Below, one piece after another: positions 10,672 to 19,719 of a stretch of 64,000 bases of DNA. Where the stretch lies: positions 62,001 through 126,000 of the forward strand of contig NZ_BDIR01000004.1 of assembly GCF_001895145.1 (NCBI RefSeq). The letters are read 5' to 3'. The translations under genes were made by a program, and so were the position numbers. The notes beneath the pieces are model-generated. The model did not search any database, was not told the DNA's origin, and was given only the letters and a program-made list of their open reading frames with translations. The number at the start of each line of letters is the position of its first letter. Position 1 is the first letter of the stretch. This stretch comes from Arcobacter sp. LA11 (GTDB lineage Bacteria; Campylobacterota; Campylobacteria; Campylobacterales; Arcobacteraceae).

Positions 10672-10691
10672 TGTCTTTTTAGACACTAATA
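10666..10691. terminator. bidirectional hairpin between rnr and the DsrE-like gene
   Basis: An 11-bp perfect stem (10666-10676 with 10681-10691) has a TTTT loop and overlaps both convergent stop codons. It has no long U-run on either side, but its position, seven bases between the genes, makes a shared terminator the simplest reading. Confidence 0.65.
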
Positions 10692-11017
10692 ATAGTTTCT
10701 CCTGATTTTATCCAATCACTTAAAAATTCACCAGTATAAAATACATCTATATTACAAGAGTCTAGTCCTCCTTTGATTTCCATATCATCAGCACATTTTA
10801 AGCAGGCTACAACTTTTACACCATCTTTTATCATAGCTTTTACTTTTTCTTGAATCTCTTTATCTTCATTGATTAATCTCTGAGCTGCACCCCAAACTAA
10901 AACAGTCACTTCTTCCATCCAACCTTTCAGTTTTGCATTGTGAGCATATAAAAGTACCATGTGTTCTGCTGTTTCTTTGTTATTCGTTGTCCATAAGATT
11001 TTTGCTTCTCTTTGCAT
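10679..11017 (-). CDS. DsrE-like small cytoplasmic protein
   Basis: This 112-residue protein begins MQREAKILWTTNNKETAEHM. It has the alternating beta/alpha pattern of the DsrE/DsrF-like (YchN) fold, with VTVLVWGAAQRLI and GVKVVACLKCADDM as core strands. Cys residues in LKCADDM and LDSCNID sit where some DsrE proteins carry sulfur-handling cysteines, but I cannot show sulfur transfer. I chose the ATG at 11017 because an AAGGA site precedes it and because a longer reading (to 11080) would run across the holA start. A perfect extended -10 (TGTTATAAT, minus strand 11051-11043) fits this start. Confidence 0.75.
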   Translation of the reverse strand: MQREAKILWTTNNKETAEHMVLLYAHNAKLKGWMEEVTVLVWGAAQRLINEDKEIQEKVKAMIKDGVKVVACLKCADDMEIKGGLDSCNIDVFYTGEFLSDWIKSGETIISV

Positions 11018-11042
11018 AATTATCCTTTTGTATAAAAATATT

Positions 11043-11051
11043 ATTATAACA
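11043..11051 (-). promoter_or_regulatory. extended -10 promoter for the DsrE-like gene
   Basis: The minus strand reads TGTTATAAT, an exact TGnTATAAT element. The predicted start of transcription is near 11036, giving a leader of about 19 bases with an AAGGA ribosome site. Confidence 0.6.
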
Positions 11052-11072
11052 AAGATTTTGATACTATTTCGT

Positions 11073-12053
11073 ATGTACAAAAATGAATTCGATAACTTAC
11101 TTAGACAAGAAAAAAAATTTAATGCTTATATGTTTTATGGGCAATCAAATTTCTTAATAGAATATTACACATCACTTGTGGCAAACCAATTAGGTACACC
11201 TGATGAAATAGAAAAGCTATATTTTGATGATTTTGATTTTAAATATTCAAAAGATAAGTTATTACAATCTTCTTTATTTGCAGCAAATAATATTCTTGTA
11301 ATAAAACTTGATAAAAAACTTCCTAAAAAAGAGGTTGTTGAACTAATCCAAGCTTGTAATACAAACTCTGATTCGAAAGTTGTTTTCGCATGCATGGGTG
11401 ATGCTGATTTTAAGACAATGGGTGGATATTTTACTCAAAAATTAAATGCAGTTAGTGTAAGAATGTTTTCTCCTTTTGCAAATGAAGCTGTTAGACTTTT
11501 AGAAGCACAAGCTAAAGATTTAGGAATAAATTGCGAAATGTCTGCGTTAAACCACTTGTATTTTATGCATAGGCAAGATTTATCTTTATGTGTAAATGAT
11601 TTGAAAAAACTTAGTATTTTAGATGAAAGAATTACCCCTGATATTGTAAGTAAACATTGTTTTGGTATTGGAGCTGTTGATTTTGAGGATTTTTTACATA
11701 ATCTTTTAAGTGGACAAGATATTGGTGATGATTTGGATTTACTGCTAGAAGAGGGTATGAATGAAATTTATTTACTTAATCAAATAACTTCTTTTGTTCA
11801 ACAATTATTTATGATAAGTTCTTATGCAAGAGTTCATGGAGCTCCAAATGCAAAAGAGATTTTAGGTTTTATTCCTCCTAAAAATGTTTGGGAAAAAAAG
11901 TCTAGATTGGCTATAAATATTAAACCAGATTTATTTTTAGAAATACTAAACTATCTTTTAAAAGTGGAGTTAGAGTTAAAATCTTCAAAGATAGATAATC
12001 AAAATCTATATTTACAAGCTTGTCTCAGAAAAATATCAGTTTTAATTAGATAA
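11073..12053 (+). CDS. holA: DNA polymerase III delta subunit-like protein
   Basis: This 326-residue protein has the divergent delta-subunit pattern. There is an N-terminal fold with FYGQSNFLIEYYTSLVA in place of the Walker A of true AAA+ ATPases, a middle helical domain (NHLYFMHRQDLSLCVNDLKKLSIL), and a C-terminal collar domain. It would open the sliding clamp as part of the clamp loader. I set the start at MYKNEFDNLL (11073); the frame is open upstream to 10959 but that stretch is antisense to the DsrE-like gene. No Shine-Dalgarno precedes this ATG, and a -10-like TGATACTAT ends only five bases before it, so the transcript may be leaderless. Confidence 0.82.
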   Translation: MYKNEFDNLLRQEKKFNAYMFYGQSNFLIEYYTSLVANQLGTPDEIEKLYFDDFDFKYSKDKLLQSSLFAANNILVIKLDKKLPKKEVVELIQACNTNSDSKVVFACMGDADFKTMGGYFTQKLNAVSVRMFSPFANEAVRLLEAQAKDLGINCEMSALNHLYFMHRQDLSLCVNDLKKLSILDERITPDIVSKHCFGIGAVDFEDFLHNLLSGQDIGDDLDLLLEEGMNEIYLLNQITSFVQQLFMISSYARVHGAPNAKEILGFIPPKNVWEKKSRLAINIKPDLFLEILNYLLKVELELKSSKIDNQNLYLQACLRKISVLIR

Positions 12054-12062
12054 AATCACAGA

Positions 12063-12094
12063 CTTTACAAAAAACCTTGCTGATATTTGTAAAG
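12063..12094 (+). promoter_or_regulatory. hairpin in the rpsF leader
   Basis: The 9-bp perfect arms CTTTACAAA and TTTGTAAAG enclose 14 bases, and the sequence ACCGGCAC follows just before the ribosome site. Leaders of rpsF operons in many bacteria bind the S6:S18 complex through a stem with a CCG element. This could be such a site, though I cannot confirm the fold. Confidence 0.35.
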
Positions 12095-12122
12095 ATACCG
12101 GCACAAACTATAAGGAGATTAG

Positions 12123-12476
12123 ATGTCAAAATTAAAACATTATGAAACAATGTTTATTTTAAAGCCTACACTTACTGAAGAAGAAACTGTAGCACAAATT
12201 GATTTAGTGAAAGCTACAATCGAGAAAAATGGTGGAGAAATCGTAGCTTGCGATGATATGGGTTCAAGAAATCTTGCATATGAGATTGAAAAGAACAAAA
12301 GAGGTTACTATTTTGTAGCATACTTCAAAGGTGCACCTGCAGGAATCCTTGAAATCGAAAGAAATTACAGAATTAACGAAAATATTTTAAGATTTATCTT
12401 CATTAAATATGAAAACAAAAAAGAAATCGCTGCATGGACTAAAATGAGCGAAGAAGCGGCTAAAAAAGCTAACTAA
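12123..12476 (+). CDS. rpsF: 30S ribosomal protein S6
   Basis: The 117 residues start with [19 protein letters not shown] and contain [24 protein letters not shown] and the [17 protein letters not shown] block, the standard bacterial S6 pattern. S6 binds 16S rRNA with S18. It is the first gene of the rpsF-ssb-rpsR operon, with a TAAGGAGA ribosome site and a 69-base gap after holA that holds a hairpin. Codon use includes more GC-ending codons than nearby genes, as expected for strong expression. Confidence 0.97.
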   Translation: MSKLKHYETMFILKPTLTEEETVAQIDLVKATIEKNGGEIVACDDMGSRNLAYEIEKNKRGYYFVAYFKGAPAGILEIERNYRINENILRFIFIKYENKKEIAAWTKMSEEAAKKAN

Positions 12477-12498
12477 TTTAAAAATATAGGAACAACTT

Positions 12499-13038
12499 AT
12501 GTATAATAAAGTAGTAATGGTAGGAAACTTAACAAGAGATATTGAATTAAGATATATGCCAAATGGTGCAGCTTTAGCAAAAAGTGCTATTGCAACAAGC
12601 CATAAGTATAAGACACAAACTGGAGAACAAAAAGATGAAGTTTGTTTTTTAGATTTTAATATGTTTGGTAGAAGTGCTGAAGTTGCGAATCAATACTTAA
12701 GAAAAGGTTCTAAAGTTTTATTAGAGGGTAGATTAGTATTTGAACAATGGACTGCACAAGATGGTTCTAACAGAAGTAGACATGCTCTAAGAGTTGATAC
12801 TATGAAAATGTTAGATTCAAAAGCAGATTCTCAAAATATGAGTAATGATAACCAAGGTGGAGGATATAATCAAAATTATAATCAACCACAAGGTAATCAA
12901 TATAATAACAATCAAAATGCTGCTCCTCAAAATAATCAACAAAACAGTTATGGTGGTATGAATAATCAAGCGCAACAACCTGCACAAGAACATAAAATAC
13001 CTGAAATCGACATCGATAACGATGAGATACCTTTCTAG
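12499..13038 (+). CDS. ssb: single-stranded DNA-binding protein
   Basis: This is a 179-residue SSB. The N-terminal OB fold (about 1-110) has [30 protein letters not shown] and the [15 protein letters not shown] block. It is followed by a Gln/Asn/Gly-rich flexible linker (about 113-165) and the acidic tip [11 protein letters not shown], which recruits replication and repair proteins. The linker is unusually Asn/Gln-rich but normal for this AT-rich group. It lies between rpsF and rpsR with gaps of 22 and 17 bases, the common bacterial order. Confidence 0.97.
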   Translation: MYNKVVMVGNLTRDIELRYMPNGAALAKSAIATSHKYKTQTGEQKDEVCFLDFNMFGRSAEVANQYLRKGSKVLLEGRLVFEQWTAQDGSNRSRHALRVDTMKMLDSKADSQNMSNDNQGGGYNQNYNQPQGNQYNNNQNAAPQNNQQNSYGGMNNQAQQPAQEHKIPEIDIDNDEIPF

Positions 13039-13055
13039 AATACAAGGATAAAAAG

Positions 13056-13313
13056 ATGGCTGAAAGAAGAAAATACGGAAAAAAATTTTGTAAATATACT
13101 GAAATGAAAATTGATTTCATTGATTACAAAAATACAGATTTATTAAAATTATCAATGAGTGAAAGAGGTAAAATCATGCCTAGAAGACTTACTGGTAACT
13201 CTAAAAACTCTCAAGAGATGGTAGAGAATGCAATTAAAAGAGCTAGACATATGGCTTTAGTTCCATATATTGTAAATACACAAAATGTTACGGATGCAGC
13301 ATTTATTAGATAA
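13056..13313 (+). CDS. rpsR: 30S ribosomal protein S18
   Basis: This is an 85-residue basic protein. [27 protein letters not shown] and the [31 protein letters not shown] core are diagnostic of S18. It is the last gene of the operon, with an AAGGA ribosome site eight bases before the ATG, and is followed within 30 bases by a strong intrinsic terminator. Confidence 0.97.
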   Translation: MAERRKYGKKFCKYTEMKIDFIDYKNTDLLKLSMSERGKIMPRRLTGNSKNSQEMVENAIKRARHMALVPYIVNTQNVTDAAFIR

Positions 13314-13340
13314 TTAAATATTAACTAATTTGAAAAGAGA

Positions 13341-13372
13341 GGGAGATAGTTTTGCTATCTTCCTTTTTTTTT
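13341..13372 (+). terminator. intrinsic terminator of the rpsF-ssb-rpsR operon
   Basis: A nine-pair stem GGGAGATAG / CTATCTTCC (one G-U pair) with a TTTTG loop is followed directly by nine T. This is the clearest Rho-independent terminator in the window. Confidence 0.92.
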
Positions 13373-13385
13373 GCCTAATCATATT

Positions 13386-13405
13386 ATGATAATCATTCTT
13401 ATTAT
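13386..13405. promoter_or_regulatory. Fur box 1 upstream of the iron transporter
   Basis: ATGATAATCATTCTTATTAT matches the NATWATNATWATN-type repeats of the Fur consensus, with the core GATAATCATT intact. It lies about 75-95 bases before the substrate-binding protein start, so iron repression of the operon is likely. Confidence 0.7.
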
Positions 13406-13440
13406 TAAGCTTAAACTAAGAATTATTTAATTATAGTTTC

Positions 13441-13459
13441 AATAACAATTATCATTAAT
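13441..13459. promoter_or_regulatory. Fur box 2 upstream of the iron transporter
   Basis: AATAACAATTATCATTAAT is a second Fur-like element (core AATTATCATT), only 22 bases before the ATG. Two boxes spaced by about 55 bases suggest Fur binding across the promoter and early leader. Confidence 0.6.
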
Positions 13460-13480
13460 AAAAAATTAAGAAGGATTTAT

Positions 13481-14488
13481 ATGTTAAAAAAATTAGCATT
13501 AGGAACATTAGTATTAGCAAGTTCAGTATTTGCAGCTAGTGAAGTAAATGTTTATTCTGTTAGACATTATGATACAGATAAAAAACTATTTAAAATGTTT
13601 GAAGAAAAAACGGGGATTAAAGTAAATGTTGTTAAGGCAAAAGGTGGAGCTTTAATTAAAAGATTAAAAAGTGAAGGTAAAAATTCACCTGCAGATATTT
13701 TAATTACTGTTGATGCTGGAAACTTATATAAAGCAAAAAGTGCTGATTTATTACAATCTATAGAATCAGATTATTTAGCTAAAAACATTCCTACAAACTT
13801 AAAAGATAAAGATAACACATGGTTTGCTTTAACAAAAAGATCAAGAGTTACTTTATATAAAATTGGTTCTGGTACTGAAAAAATGCTATCAACTTATGAA
13901 GATTTAGCTGATCCAAAATTTAAAGGTAAGATTGTAGTAAGATCTTCAAGTAATATTTATAACCAATCTTTATTAGCAGCAATGATTGAACATCACGGTG
14001 AAGCAAAGGCTTTAGAGTGGGCTAAGGGTGTAGTTGCAAATATGGCTAGAGATCCTAAAGGAAATGATAGAGCTCAAGTTAAAGCTGTAGCAAATGGAAT
14101 TGGTGCAGTTGCAATTGCAAATACTTATTATGTAGGTAAAATGGTAAATAATAAAGATGCATCACAAAGAGATGCTATTGCTAAAATGAAAGTTTTCTTT
14201 CCAACATTTAAAAATGGTGGAACTCATGTAAATGTTTCTGGAGCAGGTGTTACTAAATATTCTCCTAATAAAGCAAATGCAATTAAGTTTATTGAATTTT
14301 TAGCTTCAACTGATGCGCAAGAATTATTTGCAAAAGCAAATTATGAGTATCCAGTATTAGCAGGTGTAAAATCGTCTGATTTAGTATCATCTTGGGGAAC
14401 TTTTAAAGAAGATACAATTTCTGTTGATAGATTAGGTGAAAATAATGCAAAAGCTGTTAAAATATTCGATAAGGCTGGATGGAAATAA
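13481..14488 (+). CDS. fbpA: Fe(3+) ABC transporter, periplasmic binding protein
   Basis: This 335-residue protein has a Sec signal peptide (cut expected after SSVFA, near residue 18), then EVNVYSVRHYDTD, the usual start of class IV ferric-binding proteins. The IANTYYVGKMVN segment contains the Tyr pair that coordinates ferric iron in the FbpA/FutA family, and the C-terminal GTHVNVSGAGVTKYSPNKANA block is also typical. It delivers Fe3+ to the permease encoded next. Fur boxes upstream support iron control. The AAGAAGGA ribosome site sets the start. Other anion-binding members of the superfamily are unlikely given the Tyr pair and the Fur sites. Confidence 0.92.
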   Translation: MLKKLALGTLVLASSVFAASEVNVYSVRHYDTDKKLFKMFEEKTGIKVNVVKAKGGALIKRLKSEGKNSPADILITVDAGNLYKAKSADLLQSIESDYLAKNIPTNLKDKDNTWFALTKRSRVTLYKIGSGTEKMLSTYEDLADPKFKGKIVVRSSSNIYNQSLLAAMIEHHGEAKALEWAKGVVANMARDPKGNDRAQVKAVANGIGAVAIANTYYVGKMVNNKDASQRDAIAKMKVFFPTFKNGGTHVNVSGAGVTKYSPNKANAIKFIEFLASTDAQELFAKANYEYPVLAGVKSSDLVSSWGTFKEDTISVDRLGENNAKAVKIFDKAGWK

Positions 14489-14524
14489 TTCATTCGTTTT
14501 TAATAAATTAACGGAAATTAATAT

Positions 14525-16111
14525 TTGAAATACTTTAATAAATTGACAATAAGTAGTGTTTTTTTAACACTACTTATTTCAATTCCTGCATTACTCATTT
14601 TAGTAAATATCTTTGCACCTGAAACAGAAAATTGGCAGCATTTAAAAGATACAGTACTTTTAGAATATGTATTCAATTCTTTATATATCATGGTTGGTGT
14701 TGCTTTTTTAACGACTATTATTGGCTTCTCAACAGCTTATATTACCACTATGTATAGTTTTACTTTTTCTTCTTTTTATCATTATGCTTTGATATTGCCT
14801 TTTGCAATTCCTACATATATAGTTTCTTATGTTTATGCTGGAATGTTTGATATGACAGGTTCTATCACACTTTTTATTTTAGATTTAATGGGAAAAGAAA
14901 ACGTAAGTGAAGTATTTTTTATGGACATTATGTCTATAGAAGGTGCTATTATTGTTATGTCTTTAGTTTTATATCCATATGTATATTTGATTTGTAAAAC
15001 ATATTTAATATCAGAATCTTCATCAATTATTGATGCTTCTAGAACTATGGGATTAAATTCTTGGCAAATATTTACTAGAGTTATTATACCTATTTCAAGA
15101 CCAGCAATTGTTGCAGGAACTATTCTTGCTGTTATGGAAGCTGTTTCTGACTTTGGTGTGGTTGATTACTATGGAGTATCTACTTTTGTAACTGGTATTT
15201 TTAGAACTTGGCAAGGTATGGGTTCTCTTGAAGATGCCTCAAAATTAGCTTCAATGTTGATGATGTTTATATTCATTTTAATACTATTAGAGAGATTTCA
15301 AAGAAGAAATAAAAGATATAGAAGTTCTGGAAAAGATTTTGCCCCAATATCAAAAATAAAACTTACTGGTAGAAAAAATGTATTGGCAAATATTTTATGT
15401 TTTTTACCTGTATTTTTTGGTTTTATTTTACCCTTTGTACAAATGTCTTATTGGTTTATCTTATCTTATGAAGATGTAATAGATGAAGATTTTATTACTT
15501 TACTTTTGCAGACATTAGGTCTTGGAGTAGGTGGTAGTATATTGATAACTATATTAGCTTTTATTTTTGTATATACTGTAAGAATTCATAAAAATAAGTT
15601 GTCTGATACTTTAACTCAAACTGTAAAATTGGGATATTCAATTCCTGGGGCTGTTGTTGCAGTTGGGGTGCTTAGCTTTTTTTCAATTATTGACAGAACT
15701 TTAGATATTTTTATTACTGGTTCAATATTAGCAATACTTTTTGGATATTGCGTTAGATTTTTAGCTATTTCAATAAATAACTATGAATCAGGTTTTCTAA
15801 AAGTACCACAATCATATGATGATGCCTGTAAAACTATGAACATCTCAGAATTTACTAAATTGACAAAGGTTGTAATTCCTTTGATTAAGAATTCAGCTAT
15901 GGCATCTTTTATAGTTGTATTTATTGAAATAATTAAAGAATTACCTTTAACTATGATATTAAGACCTTTTAACTTTGATACCTTAGCTGTTTATTCTCAT
16001 GAGCTTGTAGGTCAAGCTGAAGTTTTTGAGTCAAGTGTTCCAGCAATGTTTATTGTGCTTTTAGGAACAATATCTGTGCTATTATTAGCAAGAAAAATGA
16101 TTAAGGATTAA
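14525..16111 (+). CDS. fbpB: Fe(3+) ABC transporter, fused permease
   Basis: This 528-residue inner-membrane protein has two tandem binding-protein-dependent permease halves and about 12 hydrophobic segments. Each half has an EAA-type loop that docks to the ATPase: DASRTMGLNSWQIFTRVIIP in the first and DACKTMNISEFTKLTKVVIP in the second. The start is TTG 14525; no in-frame ATG lies near and the next residues KYFNKLTISSVFLTLL begin the first membrane helix. It is one base from the ATPase gene start, so the two are translationally close. Confidence 0.92.
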   Translation: MKYFNKLTISSVFLTLLISIPALLILVNIFAPETENWQHLKDTVLLEYVFNSLYIMVGVAFLTTIIGFSTAYITTMYSFTFSSFYHYALILPFAIPTYIVSYVYAGMFDMTGSITLFILDLMGKENVSEVFFMDIMSIEGAIIVMSLVLYPYVYLICKTYLISESSSIIDASRTMGLNSWQIFTRVIIPISRPAIVAGTILAVMEAVSDFGVVDYYGVSTFVTGIFRTWQGMGSLEDASKLASMLMMFIFILILLERFQRRNKRYRSSGKDFAPISKIKLTGRKNVLANILCFLPVFFGFILPFVQMSYWFILSYEDVIDEDFITLLLQTLGLGVGGSILITILAFIFVYTVRIHKNKLSDTLTQTVKLGYSIPGAVVAVGVLSFFSIIDRTLDIFITGSILAILFGYCVRFLAISINNYESGFLKVPQSYDDACKTMNISEFTKLTKVVIPLIKNSAMASFIVVFIEIIKELPLTMILRPFNFDTLAVYSHELVGQAEVFESSVPAMFIVLLGTISVLLLARKMIKD

Positions 16112-16112
16112 A

Positions 16113-17126
16113 ATGCTAGGAATTAGTGTAAAAAATTTTTCAATAGCTTTTGGTGAAACTCAAATTTTAGAAAATGTTTCTTTTGATGTAGAAGCTGGAG
16201 AAATTGTAACTATTTTAGGACCTAGTGGATGTGGTAAGAGTACAATTTTAAGGGCAATTGCTTCTTTGCAAGATAATTACAAAGGTGAAATTTATCTAAA
16301 TGAAACATGTTTGATAAATAATTCTAATGAGTGTAATAAAGATATTGGATATATATTCCAAGATTATGCACTTTTCCCCCATTTAAATGTAAAAGAAAAT
16401 ATTGAATTTGCACTTTATAGACTTAATAATATTGAAAAACAAAGAAGGGTTGATAAACTTTTAAAGCAGTTTGATTTGACTGAACATAGACATAAACAAA
16501 TACATGAATTAAGTGGTGGACAACAACAAAGAGTTTCCATTGCTAGAGTAGTTGCTTATGAGCCAAAAGTAATACTTCTTGATGAACCTTTTGCTAATTT
16601 AGATACGATATTAAGAAATAAGACAAAAGTATGGTTAAAGAAGATTATTAAGGATTTAGGACTTAGTGCTATTCTTGTAACACATGATCAAAAAGAAGCT
16701 CTTTCTATGTCTGATAAGATTGCGATTATAAATAATAAAAGAATAGAGCAATTTGGCACTCCAAAAGAACTTTTTGAAAAACCAAAGTCATTATATATTG
16801 CAAATTTTTTAAATCGAATTAATGAATTACCAAATAAACTACTTGAGGATTTAGAAATAGTTATAAGTAATGAAAATGTAGGAGTGATTTCTATAGATAA
16901 TATAAAGGTTACTAACAATATAAATATGATTAAAGCTTCTATTTTAGATATATCTTTTTGTGGTGATTATTATGAATTACACGTTAGTTTAGATGATTAT
17001 GATAAAAAAGAAATTATTGTTAAAACATCTTGTATAGATTGTTTAGAAAACAATGATAAAGAGTGTTTTTTAGATTTAGATTTAAAAAACATTAAAATAG
17101 TAAGAAGAGAGAGTTTTAATAAATAA
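16113..17126 (+). CDS. fbpC: Fe(3+) ABC transporter, ATP-binding protein
   Basis: The 337-residue ATPase has Walker A GPSGCGKST (36-44), a Q-loop in YIFQDYALFPH, the signature LSGGQQQR and Walker B VILLDEPFANLD with the switch His in VTHDQ. The C-terminal 100 residues form a TOBE-like regulatory domain. A CIDCLENNDKEC stretch there contains three Cys that could report iron or redox state; this is speculation. It closes the iron operon and ends seven bases from the convergent HD-GYP gene. Confidence 0.92.
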   Translation: MLGISVKNFSIAFGETQILENVSFDVEAGEIVTILGPSGCGKSTILRAIASLQDNYKGEIYLNETCLINNSNECNKDIGYIFQDYALFPHLNVKENIEFALYRLNNIEKQRRVDKLLKQFDLTEHRHKQIHELSGGQQQRVSIARVVAYEPKVILLDEPFANLDTILRNKTKVWLKKIIKDLGLSAILVTHDQKEALSMSDKIAIINNKRIEQFGTPKELFEKPKSLYIANFLNRINELPNKLLEDLEIVISNENVGVISIDNIKVTNNINMIKASILDISFCGDYYELHVSLDDYDKKEIIVKTSCIDCLENNDKECFLDLDLKNIKIVRRESFNK

Positions 17127-17132
17127 TTTTGA

Positions 17133-19616
17133 TCAGATATCTTTGAAGTTGTCTCTTATTTTTAAAAATTCATTAAGATTCTTGAAAAATAGATTTATTA
17201 GTATTGGATCAAAATGTTTACCTGCTTCTTCACGGAAAAATTCAAAAATCTCTTTATCTTTCCAAGCTTTTTTATAAACTCTACTACTTCCTAAAGCATC
17301 AAAAACATCTGCAATTGCAGTAATTCTACCATAAATATGGATTTCTTCACCTTTTAAGCCTCTAGGGTATCCTGAGCCATCATATTTTTCTTGGTGTTCA
17401 TATGCAATTATTGCAGCAGCTTTAAGAATTTTTTTATTTGAATCTTTTAGCATATCATAACCAATTTTAGAATGGGTTTTCATCACTTCAAATTCATCTT
17501 TTGTGAAAGGTCCAGGTTTATTTAAAATTGCATCTGGAATAGCAATTTTCCCTATGTCGTGCATAGGACTTGCCATCTTTACTATTTCTGATTCATTTTT
17601 TGATAAACCATAATAAAGTGCTAATAACTTAGAATATTCAGCAACTCTTTTAACATGCATTCCTGTCTCTTTACTTCTAGCTTCAGCAATTGCTCCTAGT
17701 CTAAATATAATCTCTTTTTGTGTTGATGTAATATCCTCATTAAGCAATTCAATTTCTTGATTTGCTTTTTGTATAAGTTTTTGCGCAGTTATATCTTGGG
17801 ATATGGCAGTATAGTTTAAAAATTCACCGTTTTTATCGTATTCAGGAGTTATAATAGTATGTAAAGTATATATTTCACCATTTTTCTTTTTATTTACTAT
17901 TTCCCCTAACCATATTTTTTTCTCACATATTGTTTGCCATAAATCTTCATATAAAGAATCATTGTTAATTCCACTTTTAAGAACATTATGGGTTTTCCCT
18001 AAAAGTTCTTTTTCTCTATATCCCGATACTTTAATAAATGCTTCACTAACATAAATAAGTTTTCCATTGATATCTGTTTTTGAAGCAATGACATTTTTAT
18101 CAAAAGATGATAATAATCTATTTAATTCATAGTTCAAAGAATTTCTTTCTGTAATATCAAAAATAGCACCTACAATACCCGCAATTTCTCCATCTTCAAA
18201 AAACACATTTTTGTAATAAATTAAATCTTTTCTCGTACCATCTTTTAGTGTTAAATTCCCATCGTATTCCTGTACTTCACGACTTCTTAAAAGTTCACTA
18301 TCTTTTTCATAGAAAATTTTTGCAGAGTCATTATCTATTAGGTTATATGCAGTTTTATTAAGAATATCATTTTTTTCTACTTGCATTAATTCTAAAAATG
18401 CTTTATTACATCCTATATATTCTCTATTTATATTTTTATAATAAATTGGAGTATTAACATTATCAATTAAATTTTGTTGAAATACCAATTGTTTATTAAT
18501 TCTTTTTTCTGCTAGTTTTCTTTTCGTGATATTTATTAGAAGAGTTATAATAAATAAAATCATTAGAATAAATATAATTGTGAGTGCTACAATTTCTTTA
18601 AAATATAAATCCATCAAAGAATCTTTTTTATTGATAAAAATACTTCCAAAAGGAATATTACTTTCATCTACTTTATATTTTTTTATTTGTTTATAATCAA
18701 ATATATATTCATTAGGGCTTTTTTCTAGTATAGGAATAGATTTTACATCTCTTCCATCTAATATTTTACTTGCAATTTTTCCTGCTGCTTGACCTTGAAA
18801 ATATCCACTTGTTAGGTACCCTCCTATTATTCCATGGTTCAAAGTAAAGTCCCAAAGTCCATAAATTGGAATATTAGAATTTTTATCAACTCCTTCTATT
18901 GCCTTATAATATTCTAAAAACTTATTGTCTTTTGTTCTAAAAAAGAAAGTAAATAAAATTACACTATCTTTTTGAAATTTTTGTACTTTTTTAATTAGTT
19001 CAGGAAATGTAACATCATCAATTATAGGAAATTCTATTTTTTTATCTTTATATTTTTTTGTAACAGTTTTTACTTCATTTTTTATAAGTTGACCGGTTTT
19101 AGTAGTATCTGTAATTGTATAGATTTTTTTTGTATTTGGATGAAGTTTTAATATCAAGTTATAATTTTCTTCTAAATCAGCTTTTTCATTTACTCCTGTG
19201 AAATTTGGAAAACCTTTTAAAGATTCTTCTTTTAGATAATTAGTTCCACAAAATACAACAGGACTATTTTTAAAAAGAGTAAAATTATGTTTTTTTAAAA
19301 AGTTAAAAGCATTATCATCTGATGAAATAATTAAATCAAATTTTATATTACTATATTTCTTTTTATATATCTCTGTCAAAATGTTATAATAAGATTCATC
19401 TATATATTTTTTTGTATCCATATATTCAACATATAAATCAATTTTTGTTAAGTCATTAAATATACTATGGATACCATTATTTATGTCACTAGTCCATTTG
19501 TAGGATTGATGATAAGAGTGTAAGATTAGTATTTTTGGTTTATCTTTTGCTAAAGTATTAGTAGTGAATAATACTAAGATAATAAAAATACAAAATTGTT
19601 TAAAATTTCTATACAT
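17133..19616 (-). CDS. HD-GYP phosphodiesterase with periplasmic ABC-type sensor and two PAS domains
   Basis: The protein has 827 residues. A signal peptide/membrane helix (1-22) precedes a periplasmic region to about 335 that resembles the ABC substrate-binding-protein family PF04392 (KPKILILHSYHQSYKWTSDINNGI). Then come one membrane helix (about 342-362) and two PAS-like domains (about 385-490 and 505-620). The C-terminal HD-GYP domain has MHDIGKIAIPDAIL and HQEKYDGSGYPRGLKG. It should degrade cyclic di-GMP in response to a periplasmic ligand. ATG 19616 is chosen because GGAG is correctly spaced; an upstream TTG (19631) overlaps that ribosome site. It is convergent with the iron operon. Confidence 0.85.
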   Translation of the reverse strand: MYRNFKQFCIFIILVLFTTNTLAKDKPKILILHSYHQSYKWTSDINNGIHSIFNDLTKIDLYVEYMDTKKYIDESYYNILTEIYKKKYSNIKFDLIISSDDNAFNFLKKHNFTLFKNSPVVFCGTNYLKEESLKGFPNFTGVNEKADLEENYNLILKLHPNTKKIYTITDTTKTGQLIKNEVKTVTKKYKDKKIEFPIIDDVTFPELIKKVQKFQKDSVILFTFFFRTKDNKFLEYYKAIEGVDKNSNIPIYGLWDFTLNHGIIGGYLTSGYFQGQAAGKIASKILDGRDVKSIPILEKSPNEYIFDYKQIKKYKVDESNIPFGSIFINKKDSLMDLYFKEIVALTIIFILMILFIITLLINITKRKLAEKRINKQLVFQQNLIDNVNTPIYYKNINREYIGCNKAFLELMQVEKNDILNKTAYNLIDNDSAKIFYEKDSELLRSREVQEYDGNLTLKDGTRKDLIYYKNVFFEDGEIAGIVGAIFDITERNSLNYELNRLLSSFDKNVIASKTDINGKLIYVSEAFIKVSGYREKELLGKTHNVLKSGINNDSLYEDLWQTICEKKIWLGEIVNKKKNGEIYTLHTIITPEYDKNGEFLNYTAISQDITAQKLIQKANQEIELLNEDITSTQKEIIFRLGAIAEARSKETGMHVKRVAEYSKLLALYYGLSKNESEIVKMASPMHDIGKIAIPDAILNKPGPFTKDEFEVMKTHSKIGYDMLKDSNKKILKAAAIIAYEHQEKYDGSGYPRGLKGEEIHIYGRITAIADVFDALGSSRVYKKAWKDKEIFEFFREEAGKHFDPILINLFFKNLNEFLKIRDNFKDI

Positions 19617-19719
19617 ATTGAATTTCTCCAAAGTATAATAATAAAAAATTATATACTACCTTAGTTAAACCATAACATAGTTATTTTATAAATTAAATTA
19701 TTTTATTTAAATTTCAGTT

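Noticed and set aside
10959-11072. Long upstream extension of holA
   Set aside because: It is antisense to the DsrE-like coding region and promoter, and the family start matches MYKNEFDNLL at 11073.
11018-11080. Upstream extension of the DsrE-like gene
   Set aside because: The AAGGA ribosome site and extended -10 both fit ATG 11017; the extension would cross the holA start and has no homology-like pattern.
12840-12990. Possible repeat element within ssb
   Set aside because: It is the normal Asn/Gln-rich linker of SSB written in AAT/CAA codons, not a mobile or tandem repeat.
12800-13120. Minus-strand frame across ssb and rpsR
   Set aside because: It mirrors the Gln/Asn-rich linker codons of ssb, and its product is Tyr/His-rich low complexity.
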